Source: Mermis nigrescens (Eukaryota; Nematoda; Enoplea; Mermithida; Mermithidae). Taken from it: 64,000 nt of DNA. Below are positions 45,731 to 56,777 of the stretch, piece by piece. The first letter of the stretch is position 1. Each line of letters begins with the position of its first letter. Where the stretch lies: the NCBI GenBank assembly GCA_036768485.1, contig JAVLUZ010000143.1, positions 5,694,346 through 5,758,345 on the forward strand, written 5' to 3'. The translations under genes were made by a program, and so were the position numbers. The notes under the pieces are model-generated. The model saw nothing but the letters and a program-made list of their open reading frames with translations, was not told the origin of the DNA and searched no databases.

Positions 45731-48500
45731 AATTTATCATGTTCTACCAGTTTGGCAAAAAAATTGGCATGCCGTATTCGTTGCGCTCCTTTTCTAAAAG
45801 TACCTTATTCTTAAGTTTAGCCCAAAAACTGTGTAATAACGTCGTTTTAACGCTATTTAAGCGCTTATACCAGTTTTCAAGGCTTTTTCAATCATAATGA
45901 AGTTCTAGAGCAAAGAGCAATTCGTCGATAAAAATGTTCAATCGGCGCAGCGCGGCTTAAACTGAACTGAACTACAATAATTTATTGCTGACACGCGACA
46001 ATTATGAAGGATGCAAGAGAAGTTATTAAACGTACGGTCCATACAGTAAAAACGTTACAGCAAAAAGCCTAATTTTTAGGCTTCGGCTTAGTTAGTGCTT
46101 TCATGACTGGCCAAAATGTTAGTACCAGCGTTTAAAATAAGCCTGAGTAATGGTATGCGACGAGCGCAGCGATCGAAGGAACGCACGAGTGCCTACTTGG
46201 CAACCATGTCCGCAACTTGCGCTTGCGCTGGCCAAATGCCACGCAAATTATTTTACAGAATGAGCACTATGAGCTTTATTTCCCATGGAGTATACACTTG
46301 AGAATCAAGCAGAAAATGCTCTATAAGTAAATAGGTACATATGTGTAATAAATAAATAGTTACATATTAAAAAGTATTTCCGCAAATGAGCTACTCCTAA
46401 TGGGTAAGCCCTTATAAGATTTCGTAATACCTTACACTACTACATATGTGCGCTGCAAAGCCAACCGTTTGGCGCAAAGTTCCGAAAATTATATTATTTA
46501 TGCTGAAAATGGAAAAAACTGCGCTGAAATAGTTGTTTATACTTCAAAAATTGTTATGAGATTCATTTAGTTTGTCCAAAAAAATATTCCTGGTGCAAAA
46601 ATTCAGGCCGCTTAATTGTAATTAACAGGTTTCACGGTGCGAAACACGGTAAAAACATCCGAAAATCACGGCTTTAGGTGGTACACTCAATGTGCTATCT
46701 AAATTGGCAGCTTTATACCTGTTTACGTAGGTACCTTAATGCATTTTACAACGTCATTTCTGTTTTAACAAACTTAGTTTCACACAGGTATCCATGGATA
46801 GTCTTAGAATGTTGACTATAATATCTCCAGACGCTTCTCCGATCTTCTCAAAAGTGCATTACCAGAGCGTGTGTAGTACAAACCGACTATTCGAGCTCTT
46901 GCTCACTTTCTGCGCTAATATTTAATATAAATTGTGAAAGAATATATCATTAACCTCACGGGTTTAACTTCAAAGTATCCATTTCGAACTGTGTAGTAGC
47001 ACCTCTCTACACTCCTCCCCTCTAGGAGAAGCTTGAGCACAGACAACTCCAGAGATCGAACTCGGAGACCTCCAACAGCGCGCTGGTCTGGTTGTTGATG
47101 ACTCTTCAAATGACTCTTAGGGAACTTACGGCTTTGGTCTCCTCAGCTAAATTCTAAAGACAACATCAAAATAAATCTTTTTGATTTTTTAAATATTTTT
47201 TCTTCTCCAATATGTCGAGCTCGCTGAGAAACGCTCAAAACTTCATTACTTTTGATTGTTCAGAAATAATTGTTGAGATATCTTTGACTTCAAAATTTAA
47301 GTCTCCCGAAATCGAGAAAGCTATCTACTTGCCTCCTCTCCCCAGATCGGCTATGCGGTGCATCTCTGCTTTAGACCTTTCATCATGAGAAAATGAGAAA
47401 TTATCTCGGTAAAATGAGACAAAATGGAGGCCAAATCAGATGGAAATTGGAAATTTTGTCCAAAAATGATTTAATTCGACCACAAACGCTGTAATAACGT
47501 AGTTTTAACGCTATTTTAGCGCTTAGACTGGTTTTAAGGTCATTTTGGCCAAAAAAATTAAATTCTCGGTCTTCTATTGATCGGCTGACCCCCAGATCGA
47601 CCATACTTTGCATCTATGGTCATTCCCCAGTGCAAGTCTGCCTGCAAATACATGCGTACCTACCACATATTGTACTTACCTACGTAAAGCATTATGTTTA
47701 CAATTGTAGATGTACCCATACATAATGTGGCCGGGGGTGGGAGGGTCAGCCGGACTGGACGGGGTCTTTTAAGTGTTAAGAAAAGGCCTCAAAAAGTGGT
47801 ATAAATATTTATACCACTTTTTTGAGGCCTTTTTGACACCTGTGATTCACATCTTTTTTTGTTTGCAGAAAATTTACGATTTTCATCGATTTTTGGCCTT
47901 CATTTTCTTTAATTTTCGGCAGGAAATTTCACATTTTTCCATTGGAGGGTCCAGCAGATCCCCGAACCCCATACGTGCATACATACATGTTTGTCGTGCC
48001 TGCGATCTGAAACCCAGACCGATCTGTTCGCAGATGTGTTGCACATGCCTCCTCGGTGCGACCGAATTGCAGGTTTCAGGTTGCAGAAACGGTTGCACTC
48101 ATGCGAACCGGGATTTATGGCCTATTTCACATAGAATTTCATCGACTTTAAGCCACGGATCAGCTCAATGATCTGTCAGTTTGCTATTAATAAATATTTA
48201 ATGCCAGACTGTATGTATTTATAAAAAGTTTGCCCAAAACTTTATTAGAAAAATTCGATTTCATCATAGACATTTTAGAAGCATGCGTTTGTGTAGTACA
48301 AGTCGAATTACGAACAATCTCAAATATGTTTTGAGTAATTTCGGATATGTATGAACCACATTTGTTTACGCTTTTTCTTCTACGAATAAGTGTACTTCGG
48401 CAGATCAGCTCAGTGAGGGCGAGTGGCTGGAATTCTTCCATTTTTAATGCACTAATCCGCCCATATAAATTTTATTTAGGCATTTAATCAGCGCTGGGAC
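45731..48500. other. Unassigned region with scattered repeats
   Basis: About 45960-46065 is a minus-strand copy of the CR1 3' UTR seen at 37880-37960 (TCCTTCATAATTGTCGCG and CCGTACGTTTAATAA). About 46075-46250 shares GGCTTAGTTAGTGC-like and CGAGCGCAGCGATCGAAG blocks with 52078-52226. A perfect hairpin TATAAATATTTATA lies near 47801-47814. No gene was recognised. Confidence 0.5.
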
Positions 48501-48531
48501 ATACAACAGTAAGTGCGCTAAACAAAAGGCT

Positions 48532-48601
48532 ATCGGCTGGAATCGAACCCGGGTTGCTTCGACTACAGGTAGAGGTTTTACCACTGAGCTATGCGGGAGT
48601 T
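48532..48601 (-). ncRNA. tRNA-like sequence (tRNA pseudogene or SINE head)
   Basis: The minus strand has an A-box-like TAGCTCAGTGGTAAAAC (48575-48591) and a good B box GGTTCGATTCC (48539-48549) at tRNA-like spacing. Acceptor and T-stem pairing are poor, so a functional tRNA is unlikely. A tRNA-derived SINE or pseudogene is more likely; its 3' body was not delimited. Confidence 0.5.
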
Positions 48602-49486
48602 CGCGGGGTTTCTTAACATCTTAGTCAATTGTGTTTAAAGTGCCGACTCAGAATAAGCTGGATGCGCGATTTTTATCAGTAAGTTAATTGATCTGCTGGA
48701 AGACGAGAATAAATTATGCCGCAAAAATGTTAGTGAAAAACCCATGTTTGCTACGTAGCTAAAGGGAGATCTAGCGACTTACAGTAAATAAGAAAGAAAG
48801 GGTTACTGTAACCTCCGAAAACATTTACTGAAATAGCTCTCGGATAAATGGAACAGACTATAGTTTTGCATCTTGCAAAAGATCGGAGGATGTTCTTTCT
48901 AGGTCCTTGTGGAAGTACCCGTATTAAGGAATTAGGTAGGTATGACTATTACACATTTGCTTGGCGTTCGGGGGTTTACAGCCCTTCAACTACCCAGAAA
49001 TTAAAAAAACCCCTCCAGATTAATGTAGACCCCGGAATTCCACTTTAAGTAGCATTTTTGACGATTTCACCCAACTAGACCCCAGATTTTTTGCTGCCCA
49101 TGTATAGTGGGTACCCTTCAGCAGTTTGTGTCAGTTGATATTGCGGTGAAAATACCATATTTTACCTCTGTAAATTTATAGAAACATGTTACACTGGTCT
49201 CAGTTTTCACTGGAAGATAATAATGTAATTTTATAAATGAGTCATTGACAGGCAATCTCATCTCATTAAAATGCTAAAACAATCAATTTGTTTTTGTTCT
49301 TGTTCTTGAATTTATCGCTTGTTGACACACCGGACATTTTTTCGTGATTTCTTACCAAATTGCAATGAATTTCTTTTTCAGATTAATATTTTTTATTCCT
49401 ATTCATGAGAATTCGTAAGATCAGGACCTGTGTTACAGTGAACGCCCTGAATGACCACAAGAGCGGATTAAGAGGCGGGTCTGAAG
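48602..49486. other. Unassigned, with MITE-like fragment
   Basis: About 48960-49110 shows A-family-like features (GTTCGGGGGTTTACAGCCC, CCCCTCCAG, TTTTTTGCTGCCCATGTATA) but is heavily decayed and lacks a clear duplication. The rest is AT-rich. Confidence 0.45.
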
Positions 49487-49735
49487 CATACGTAGAAAAT
49501 TCAGGGGGGTGCAAGATTTTTTTAAAGGTCGAAATATGGCCTTAAAAATGGTGGTATGGCGATAAAAACACCATTTTTCGACGTTTCTCATCAAGCACTA
49601 TCCATTGGCATCAAAAAATTGCGAAAAAAACGAAAAAAATTTTCAAAAATTGAATTCTGGGGGGGGTATTTTGATTTCTGGGGGGGGTATTTTGGTTTCT
49701 GGGGGGGTGCATACCCCCCAAACCCTTGAGGTGTG
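49487..49735. mobile_element. A-family hAT-like MITE, copy 10
   Basis: A 249-bp element with perfect 8-bp duplications GTCTGAAG (49479-49486 and 49736-49743). The core GGATAGTGCTTGATGAGAAA appears inverted and the right end has GGGGGTGCATACCCCCC. The left subterminal GGGCAGC is deleted. Confidence 0.85.
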
Positions 49736-50224
49736 GTCTGAAGGCGGCCGCCCCCTGTCGTCAAAATATTTGAGCGCAATAAAGAATAGATGCGCATTTT
49801 TCGATGATTTTAACCGTTTTTATTTTTTAAATTTGTCCGGCGCTACGACGTGCCATTAGTACTCGCTCACTCATTAATGATCATCACTTGGTGCCCTGAA
49901 AACCAAATTTTTACGCTAGAAGACTAGATTTAATGATTTATGAATGCAGTAATTTACTGAGCATTTTTTCGGCGCTTTGTGCCGCTTTTGCAATAATTTT
50001 GCGCTTTTATGCAGAAATTTATAAAAATTAATTTTTTATCACAAATGATACTGTCTATCTAACGACGGCAAAAACAGGTACTTTAAACGTGAGGCACGGA
50101 TCTTTTGGACAATTTTTGGCACTATTATGAAAACTCGGGTTTCGCCTCTCTCCTGTCAGAAAATTCTGGATTCCGCCACTGAATGGCCCCGTGATTCCTT
50201 TAAGTGCTCAAAATAGTGTAAAAG

Positions 50225-50350
50225 ATGGATCTTTGGAACGAAGAGGCTGCAATGAACGCTACTCACGAAGAATTCGATATCCTTGCTGAAACAAAAAGAC
50301 TAGCTACGGACAATATTAAATTATTCCGAGTTGATCTTGGGTACCGCGAG
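50225..50350 (+). CDS. Unknown gene, coding exon 1
   Basis: Starts at ATG with MDLWNEEAAMNATHEEFD and ends DLGYRE, 42 codons, donor GAG/GTAGAC in phase 0. The sequence is charged and helix-favouring. A 70-base intron follows. I do not recognise the family. Support comes from three consecutive exons that join in phase 0 with good splice sites and no stop. Confidence 0.6.
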
Positions 50351-50420
50351 GTAGACATCCATGTACGTACGTTAGTACACCTGCATCTGTTTATATATGG
50401 ACCTACAACTTTCTTTTGAG

Positions 50421-50486
50421 GAAATCGTGCGAGAGCGATTTGCAGCGATTAAAGATTTTGTGCAGCGAGAATTAGAACGATCAGAG
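50421..50486 (+). CDS. Unknown gene, coding exon 2
   Basis: Twenty-two codons: EIVRERFAAIKDFVQRELER plus SE, after a TTTCTTTTGAG acceptor and before GAG/GTATTT. Strongly amphipathic helix. Phase 0 at both ends. The next intron (50487-51372) contains an A-family MITE at 50641-50807. Confidence 0.6.
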
Positions 50487-50640
50487 GTATTTCAATCACA
50501 AAATTAGTGCCAGCCACAAAATTGTTTTAAATTGTTTTATATACTGTTTAAAATATGCTGTTGAAAGAAGATTTTCTTAAATTATGGATAATAGATCATA
50601 AAATAAACTTTTGTATGGAATAATCGGATCGAATTGCAAC

Positions 50641-50807
50641 CATCCTTGGGCAGCAAGAAATTCTGGGGAGGGGTCTGATCGGACTAAATCTTAAAAAAAT
50701 CACAAAAAAATGTTACTACAAATAGAATTCTGGTAGTCTACAGTAATCTGCGGGGCTTTTTCAACTTCTGGGGATGTAAACCCCCAAACACCCCACGCCC
50801 ACGTGTG
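50641..50807. mobile_element. A-family-like MITE in intron 2 of the unknown gene
   Basis: A 167-bp short form, CATCCTTGGGCAGCAAG to CCCACGCCCACGTGTG, flanked by ATTGCAAC and ATCACGAC (5 of 8). The interior is shortened. Confidence 0.6.
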
Positions 50808-50815
50808 ATCACGAC

Positions 50816-51372
50816 CAGATAAGCACGAGTGTCGCGCCTTTTGTGGCGTGATCAGGGCACGGACACACTAAGGGGAGGGGTTGGGATGAAGGGATCTTTT
50901 TTGGAGGAAATAAGACAAAAAAGGGCTGAGGAACAAAAATATATTTTTTTTCAAAAAAATCTTTTGAAATATCGGCTCGGGACCGATTCAAACCATGTAT
51001 AAGTTAGATCTGCCGGGTCAGGTCTTTCATAAAAATGCCAATCTTACATGTCACACGAGTGAGTAAAACTGTTCTTTGTTGTTTGGAAATGAATCAGGTT
51101 TCTGTTAAAATCTAAACCAAAAATCAAGCATCAAGTTATTCTGAACAATTACATATAAAATGTGTTTCAATGTCTGCGATTGCGCTACAGGGTCTGAATG
51201 GAGAAATCAAAGAATGCTGGAAGGAGATACCTACATGCATATGTACCTACTTCTCGTAAATTTATGACGATTCTCATGTGAAAGTTGAACTTCATTGTGC
51301 ATCTTATAGTATCACTATTAATTTGTCAGTCTTCAAATGGATTTTTTTGTTCTTGATCCGTATTAGTTTTAG
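50816..51372. other. Remainder of intron 2 of the unknown gene
   Basis: AT-rich with no repeats delimited except a T/A-rich stretch at 50900-50960. It ends in the acceptor TATTAGTTTTAG used by exon 3. Confidence 0.45.
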
Positions 51373-51528
51373 AAAGTCGCACGAGCCTTAATGTTGAACA
51401 ACGAGCATTGCGATTCGCTATTGGATATACTCAAAAACCAAATTTTTCATTTGCAAGATGTTCATAAGGAGTCTACTGATCAATTATCCTTAAATATGTC
51501 CGAGCTAATTCAACATTTGAATAATCAA
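51373..51528 (+). CDS. Unknown gene, coding exon 3
   Basis: Fifty-two codons, phase 0, beginning KVARALMLNNEHCDSLLDIL and ending LNMSELIQHLNNQ, donor CAA/GTAAAT. Heptad-like Leu/Ile spacing (LLDILKNQIFHLQDV) suggests a coiled coil. The continuation must lie right of this exon, perhaps beyond the window, because the following 9 kb is repeat. Combined product so far: 116 residues, helical throughout. Confidence 0.6.
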
Positions 51529-51613
51529 GTAAATATGTAAAAAACGAATCGCCTATCGGATCGCATCGCACTAACGACGAAAGCATTTATGCATAAATAT
51601 AGATACATGTAGA

Positions 51614-52858
51614 CAGTGTTTTTTGTACAAGGTCCGTTTGTACATGTACAAAGATGGGCACTTATGCAGTTTAAAAAGGACAAAACTTTTTAAAATTTTT
51701 TCCTTCCAAAATTACCATTTCTGGGGTAATTTTGTATCCTGATAACGAATCCAGCATTCATTTTTGATTTCAGACAAAATTTGGGTGAAAAATTAGGTTT
51801 TTTGTCATTTTTGTATAAAATTTCAAAAAACATTTTTCTTCGTTTTTTGCACATTCTAGGGTAATTTTGCATGCTGATGACGAATTTAGCATTCAGTTTT
51901 TATTTTCAACAGAATATGAATGAAAAATCACGCTTTTGTAATTTTTTTCAATAATTTCAACAAAATTTTTTTTGTTTTTTTTTAAATTCTGGGATAATTT
52001 TGCATGCAAGTGAAGAATTCCATTTATTTTACTCCGAAGCGTCGGGGGACTGTGACTGAGCGGGGTTGCCAATGTCTTAAGCTTAGGCTTAGTTATGTGC
52101 ATTCACATTGATGCCAGCGCATGGGCTAAGCCTGAGATAAATGGAGCCAAACTTGCGGAGCGATTGAAGCTAGCGGAGCAAGTTTTGCTCCATTCATGCT
52201 TTAGGCTTCGCCCATGTCTGGCACCAATCTACATCTGCAAGCTATTGCTGTCACCTCAAATCGAAAACTGAAAAATACACCAAACATTTTTTGTTGAAAT
52301 TTTTCACAAAAATGACAAAATACCTCATTTTTATTTAAATTTTGTCTGAAATCAAAAATGAATGCTGGATTCGTTATCAGCGTGCAAAATTACCATAGAA
52401 AATGGTAATTTTGGAAGAAAAACTCTTCAAAATTTTTGTCCCCCTAAACTGCATAAGTACCCATAGATGGTCCCTAAAAGTCTTTGTACATTTTATACAC
52501 GCAAATTTTTGGTTGCTATAATATGGTACAGTAGCGATTTTAGTGTGGCAAAAAGAGAGTTGTTCGACCTTGGTAGTGTATTTTAGCTAATTTCTGGGTT
52601 TCTGTGGCCAATAATGACTAATAATGGTCTCAAAACGGCGCGAAGCGCCGAAAAATTTGACATTTTTCCTTACAAAATGCAATTTCTGACGTTATAAAGA
52701 TATATAGAGCACACAATTACTCCTCGCCGGAAATTTTTGCGAATTTCGTACCTTTTTTGCAGTCTTTGTCTTCCCAAGAATCTTTGTACATGTATGTACA
52801 AAGACGGTCAAGTCTTTGTACATCGGGAAAAATCTTTGCCGAATACAAAAAAACACTG
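51614..52858. mobile_element. G-family hAT-like MITE, copy with nested insertion
   Basis: Outer ends CAGTGTTTTTTGTACAAGG and the inverse of CAGTGTTTTTTTGTATTCGG, flanks CATGTAGA and AATGTAGA (7 of 8). The insertion at about 51656-52462 splits the GTACAAAGATGG block. The GGCGCGAAGCGCC hairpin is at 52636-52650. Confidence 0.8.
51656..52462. mobile_element. Inverted-repeat element nested in G-family MITE
   Basis: Terminal repeats GGGCACTTATGCAGTTTA and an inverse GGGTACTTATGCAGTTTA. The left arm holds a ~120-base unit with AATTTTGCATGC..GACGAAT and CAGCATTCATTTTTGA about three times; the right arm repeats it inverted. Centre (52078-52226) is a separate repeat also found near 46.1 kb. Flanking duplication is short (2-4 bp) and ambiguous. 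Confidence 0.65.
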
Positions 52859-55613
52859 AATGTAGATGTACCTACCAATGCAAATGTATTACAATATAAT
52901 ATAATACATCATAGGTAGCGCGTTAGCGCATACCTATAATATACTTGGGTACCCCCAACACCTGGGCACCCCCCTACAGCTATAACGGGACCTTTCTGGA
53001 AGGTGCGGTTTTTTTTAAAAGAAAGATAATAAAAAAATTCGCTGCCCGTGTTTTTTTGTTTTTCTTGAAACTCAAAATTGACTGTGTAAAGAAGGTGTAA
53101 AGTTTTTGTGTAACGTTATAACATAGGACAAATTTTGGGACCTTTTTACTGCGGCATGTGGACAACTGAGTATTGATGACTCGAAGGATTGAACAGAATA
53201 GGATAATAGAGGGATGAATTCTACAGATGACACTTTTTTGTTTTTTGAAATTCGCATTATTTATCGAACGGTAGTGTAAAGAGTGCGAAAATCTGGGGGT
53301 GAAAAAGCACTTTTTGGTCGAGTTTTCAACCTTCCTATGTCCGATACTAACTCCGGTTATGAGGTTTTTAAAATGTTTTCTGACAGAAATGTAGAGCGGA
53401 TCAAGGGCTACATTCTGCATATAAGCAAAGTCTTCTATGCTCTATGGTGAGTTAGATCCTGGGGTTTAAAGTTTACACTCTAGTGGATGGTGTAAAAAAA
53501 CGGATTTTAACTAAGATTTCTCTGCCAAATTTTTCCGCTTATGAGTCAGTGCAAATCGAAGACAGCATTAATAAAGTGCCTCACAGGGGCTAAACATCGC
53601 AGCAAACCGCATTTAAAAAAACGCAATATTGAGTTATTTATGGGGGTGTAAAGTTCGAAATCAGAGGTAAAAAATGGGCTAAAAAACACGTTTTTTCCTA
53701 AGTTTGATTGATAAATCATGCCAAATAATTTTTGCAACAGAATTTTGGCACACAGGAATGTACTACGATTTAAAAGCTACAAATTGTACCAAACCGAATT
53801 TCTTTAAACTCAATGGGGAGTTCGGTACGGAATTTTAAAGTTTACAGTGTTCTAAATGATGGAAAATACGTTTTTGTTGCGTTTTTTGTTCGCCACTTTC
53901 TCCGTCCAGAAGTCGGGATAAGTCTAATAGAATAAAAATAAAGTGCTTTATATCGGGTGCATATCAAAGCAAATTGTCTATACATTAATATTTAGCGAGT
54001 GTAAAGTCAAAAATTTGGAGTTTTAAATGCGTTTCTGTCTTGTTTTTTCTGCCTGCTTCTCCGGTTACGAGTCAGGGACACGTTTATCAAGTCTAGAAAT
54101 GGACCAGGAATCAAATTTGATATGCCAGTCTGGCGCATATGTTTACACTCTACGGTGTTGTAAAGTAGTTTACACCAATTGTTAGTTTGCCCATAGAACA
54201 TTATGTAGACTTAATTTTTTCATAAATATTAATCGTAATATCGGAACAATATCAAAATTACGAATCTGACTAAAATCTTCTTTACACTAGGTGTTTACAT
54301 GAAGTTTACACTACATATATATTTATCTTCGTTTTTGAGCATTCCTGAAACCTAATTTTTTCTTGGAGCCTAGAAGTTTTCAAAGGATCAAATGCGAGAC
54401 GTCACGTAGGCGCGTTTGTTTACATCCAACAGTGATGTAAAGTAGTTTACATTCATTGTTTATATGTCCTCAGACCATTGTAGAGACATAATTTTTTCAT
54501 GAATGTTGATCATAATATCCGAGTAATTTTTTACACTGCATGTTAGCCTTTGTTCTATAGCATTGCAAAAATCGAAATTTTTTCCTGAGATATAAAAATT
54601 TACAGGGAATGAAATATATACGTCAATTGGGCGCGCTTGCTTACACTCAGCAGTATTGCAAAGTGGTTTAAACCTAATGTTTATTGTCTTTAAAACATTA
54701 TGGAGACTCATTTTTCCATAAATGTTGAAAGAAATATCGGAGCAATATCAAAATTACGAATCCGACTAAAATATTCTTTACGCTATGTGTTTGTGTAAAG
54801 TTTACGTTACGTGTTAACCCTAATTCGATAGACTTGCAGAGACTTTGTAACTGAAGTCAAGAAATTTTCAAGGATTCATATGTGAGACATCAATTAAGTG
54901 AGTTTGTTTACCCTCAAAAGTAATCTAAAGTGATTTAAAAATTATGTTCAAGTGTCCTTAGATCATTGAAGAGATGTAATTTTGTCTTAAATGGTTTGCA
55001 TTAAAGTTAAATCTTTCTTAGCCGTGTTTATAATATGTTTCACAAAATCTTGCACATGGAGAGCTATCGTTTAATTGATGTAAATTGCCTGCACAAGTGG
55101 TTTAAAATGAACCAGCAATCACACTACTGTGCACAGAAGTCGACAAAGATATACAGCTTTATTGTAATCATGTACATTAATAAGCCGTAAACTGTTAGTA
55201 TTCTCTACACCTAGTAGTTGTGTAAAGTTTGCACTATTCATTTGTTGTTAATATGTAGTCTATACTACAAATTTATTTTACTACCAAATCAAAGCGTTAG
55301 TGTTCCTTACATTTGATATTTGCGTGAAGTTTTTGAATTTTTGCCGAAAATCTTTGCCTTCTAATTTACCAACATCCCGCCTTTTCCATTTTCTTGAAGT
55401 TTAAAATCTTTTATAATTCTCTCATAATTTAATGGTAGGTTTTAACTTTAAGTTTCTCTTGGTTTACAACTCTCGCTTAGCAAGCTCATTTTTCAAAACG
55501 TTTTCATAGTGATCAGATTAGTTGCGTTTAGTTTGGAATTGGTGGACGGTCGTTATTTTATTACTCGGCTTAAATAAACCAAGTGACTATCTTTTGATTA
55601 TTTTCTTCATCGC

Positions 55614-55716
55614 AAATTCAAACACCCAATTTTCAATTTGAAAATTGACCCAATTTTCAATTTGAAAATTGATCCAATTTTCAATTTGAAAATTGAAAAT
55701 TGGGTGTTTTCAAATT
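55614..55716. repeat. Tandem-palindrome hairpin, copy 1
   Basis: Three tandem 23-base units CAATTTTCAATTTGAAAATT plus GAC/GAT, each itself a palindrome, set between AACACCCAATTTTC and GAAAATTGGGTGTT arms. The whole can fold into one long hairpin or three small ones. A second copy is at 59480-59582. Confidence 0.85.
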
Positions 55717-56013
55717 CAAAAGTCACAACACATTGTGCTTGTGTATTGATTGAGTGAGGATTTGCAATGTGAATTCGTTGGTTAAATTTTTGTGCTTGAT
55801 TATAAGTGAACTGCACATTAAGAAGAAATAACTTAATGCAGTTTTAATTTGAAAATGGATGGTGTCAATAAGGTTGTCTTGTTTAAAAAGGATAATGCTG
55901 ATGTTAAGAACAATATTGTTTTCCGCGTTCTTGGACTGTTGTCATTATTGTGGCATGTTACTGATTGTGTTTACTGACTGATGTACTGAAATCACGCTAA
56001 TTAAAAGTAGTGT

Positions 56014-56777
56014 ACTAGCAAAGAAAAATGCTCCGATGGAACAAAAAAGATGAATATACTTGGAATTGTGGATTATTATGGATGTAAAAGGAGGGGACTA
56101 GGAAAAATCTGCCTAAAGTCGGAAAATCTGCTAAAAATCACACTTTCTCTAAGCAACGCAAAAAATCGATGTATATTCTGCGGCCTCTAAAAAAGTGTCT
56201 TTTTTAAATAATGTTCGAAGTTTCAGATAAGAGTGTATAAACGAAATCTATCAAGGTTACTTTTTTAAATTGCTGGCACCTGATTGATAGAAAACTAAGA
56301 GGTATTGTATTTAAAGTTGTTTTGTTTTATGAGCATTATAGCAAGCAAAGCAGGAGCCGATTGATTAGTGCACACAATCGTTTCGGGCATGCTAGTGTAT
56401 CTACATTAAGTCTGTTTCAAGTCAACTTACGTGTTTCCTACTGTTTTTAACCAACCATGTCTTCAATTGTCTTCGATGTTTGCTATTTCATTCAATTGGC
56501 TTGGAAGACTGTTAGTTTACTTAATATCATTTCCCATAGCTACTGCATAGCTAACGTGCTGCTGTTTCAATCATTGTTATGGTTGAATATTTATTTTAAT
56601 CTGTTGGCCGCAGAATATACATAGATTTTTTGCGTTGCTTAGAGAAAGTGTGATTTTTAGCAGATTTTCCGACTTTAGGCAGATTTTTCCTAGTCCCCTC
56701 CTTTTACATCCATAATAATCCACAATTCCAAGTATATTCATCTTTTTTGTTCCATCGGAGCATTTTTCTTTGCTAGT
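56014..56777. repeat. Fold-back segment at the end of the 3.87-kb unit
   Basis: Arms 56014-56185 and 56606-56777 are inverted copies (172 bases, starting ACTAGCAAAGAAAAATGC) around a 420-base loop. The same structure ends copy 2 (59880-60051 and 60472-60643). It could be a fold-back element carried within the unit or the unit's own terminus. Confidence 0.8.

Larger units (their letters stand above)
52910..56777. repeat. 3.87-kb noncoding unit, copy 1
   Basis: Begins with a near-palindrome ATAGGTAGCGCG, TTAGCGCATACCTAT and ends CTTTGCTAGT. Inside, in order: degenerate ~180-base repeats marked by GTGTAAAGT (53270-54000), ~230-275-base repeats marked by GTTTACACTC (54120-55050), an AT-palindrome triplet (55614-55716), and a 172-bp inverted repeat (56014-56185 with 56606-56777). 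Open frames are short and uninformative. Confidence 0.85.

Noticed and set aside
48532..48601. Functional tRNA gene
   Set aside because: A and B boxes are good but acceptor and T-stem pairing fail, so I list it only as tRNA-like.
52980..53420. 146-codon minus-strand open frame in the 3.87-kb unit, repeated in copy 2
   Set aside because: The frame is split in copy 2 by small indels, which is the pattern of noncoding sequence.
55607..55816. FKLKIGSI repeat peptide
   Set aside because: It is the translation of the CAATTTTC palindrome triplet, not a real protein repeat.
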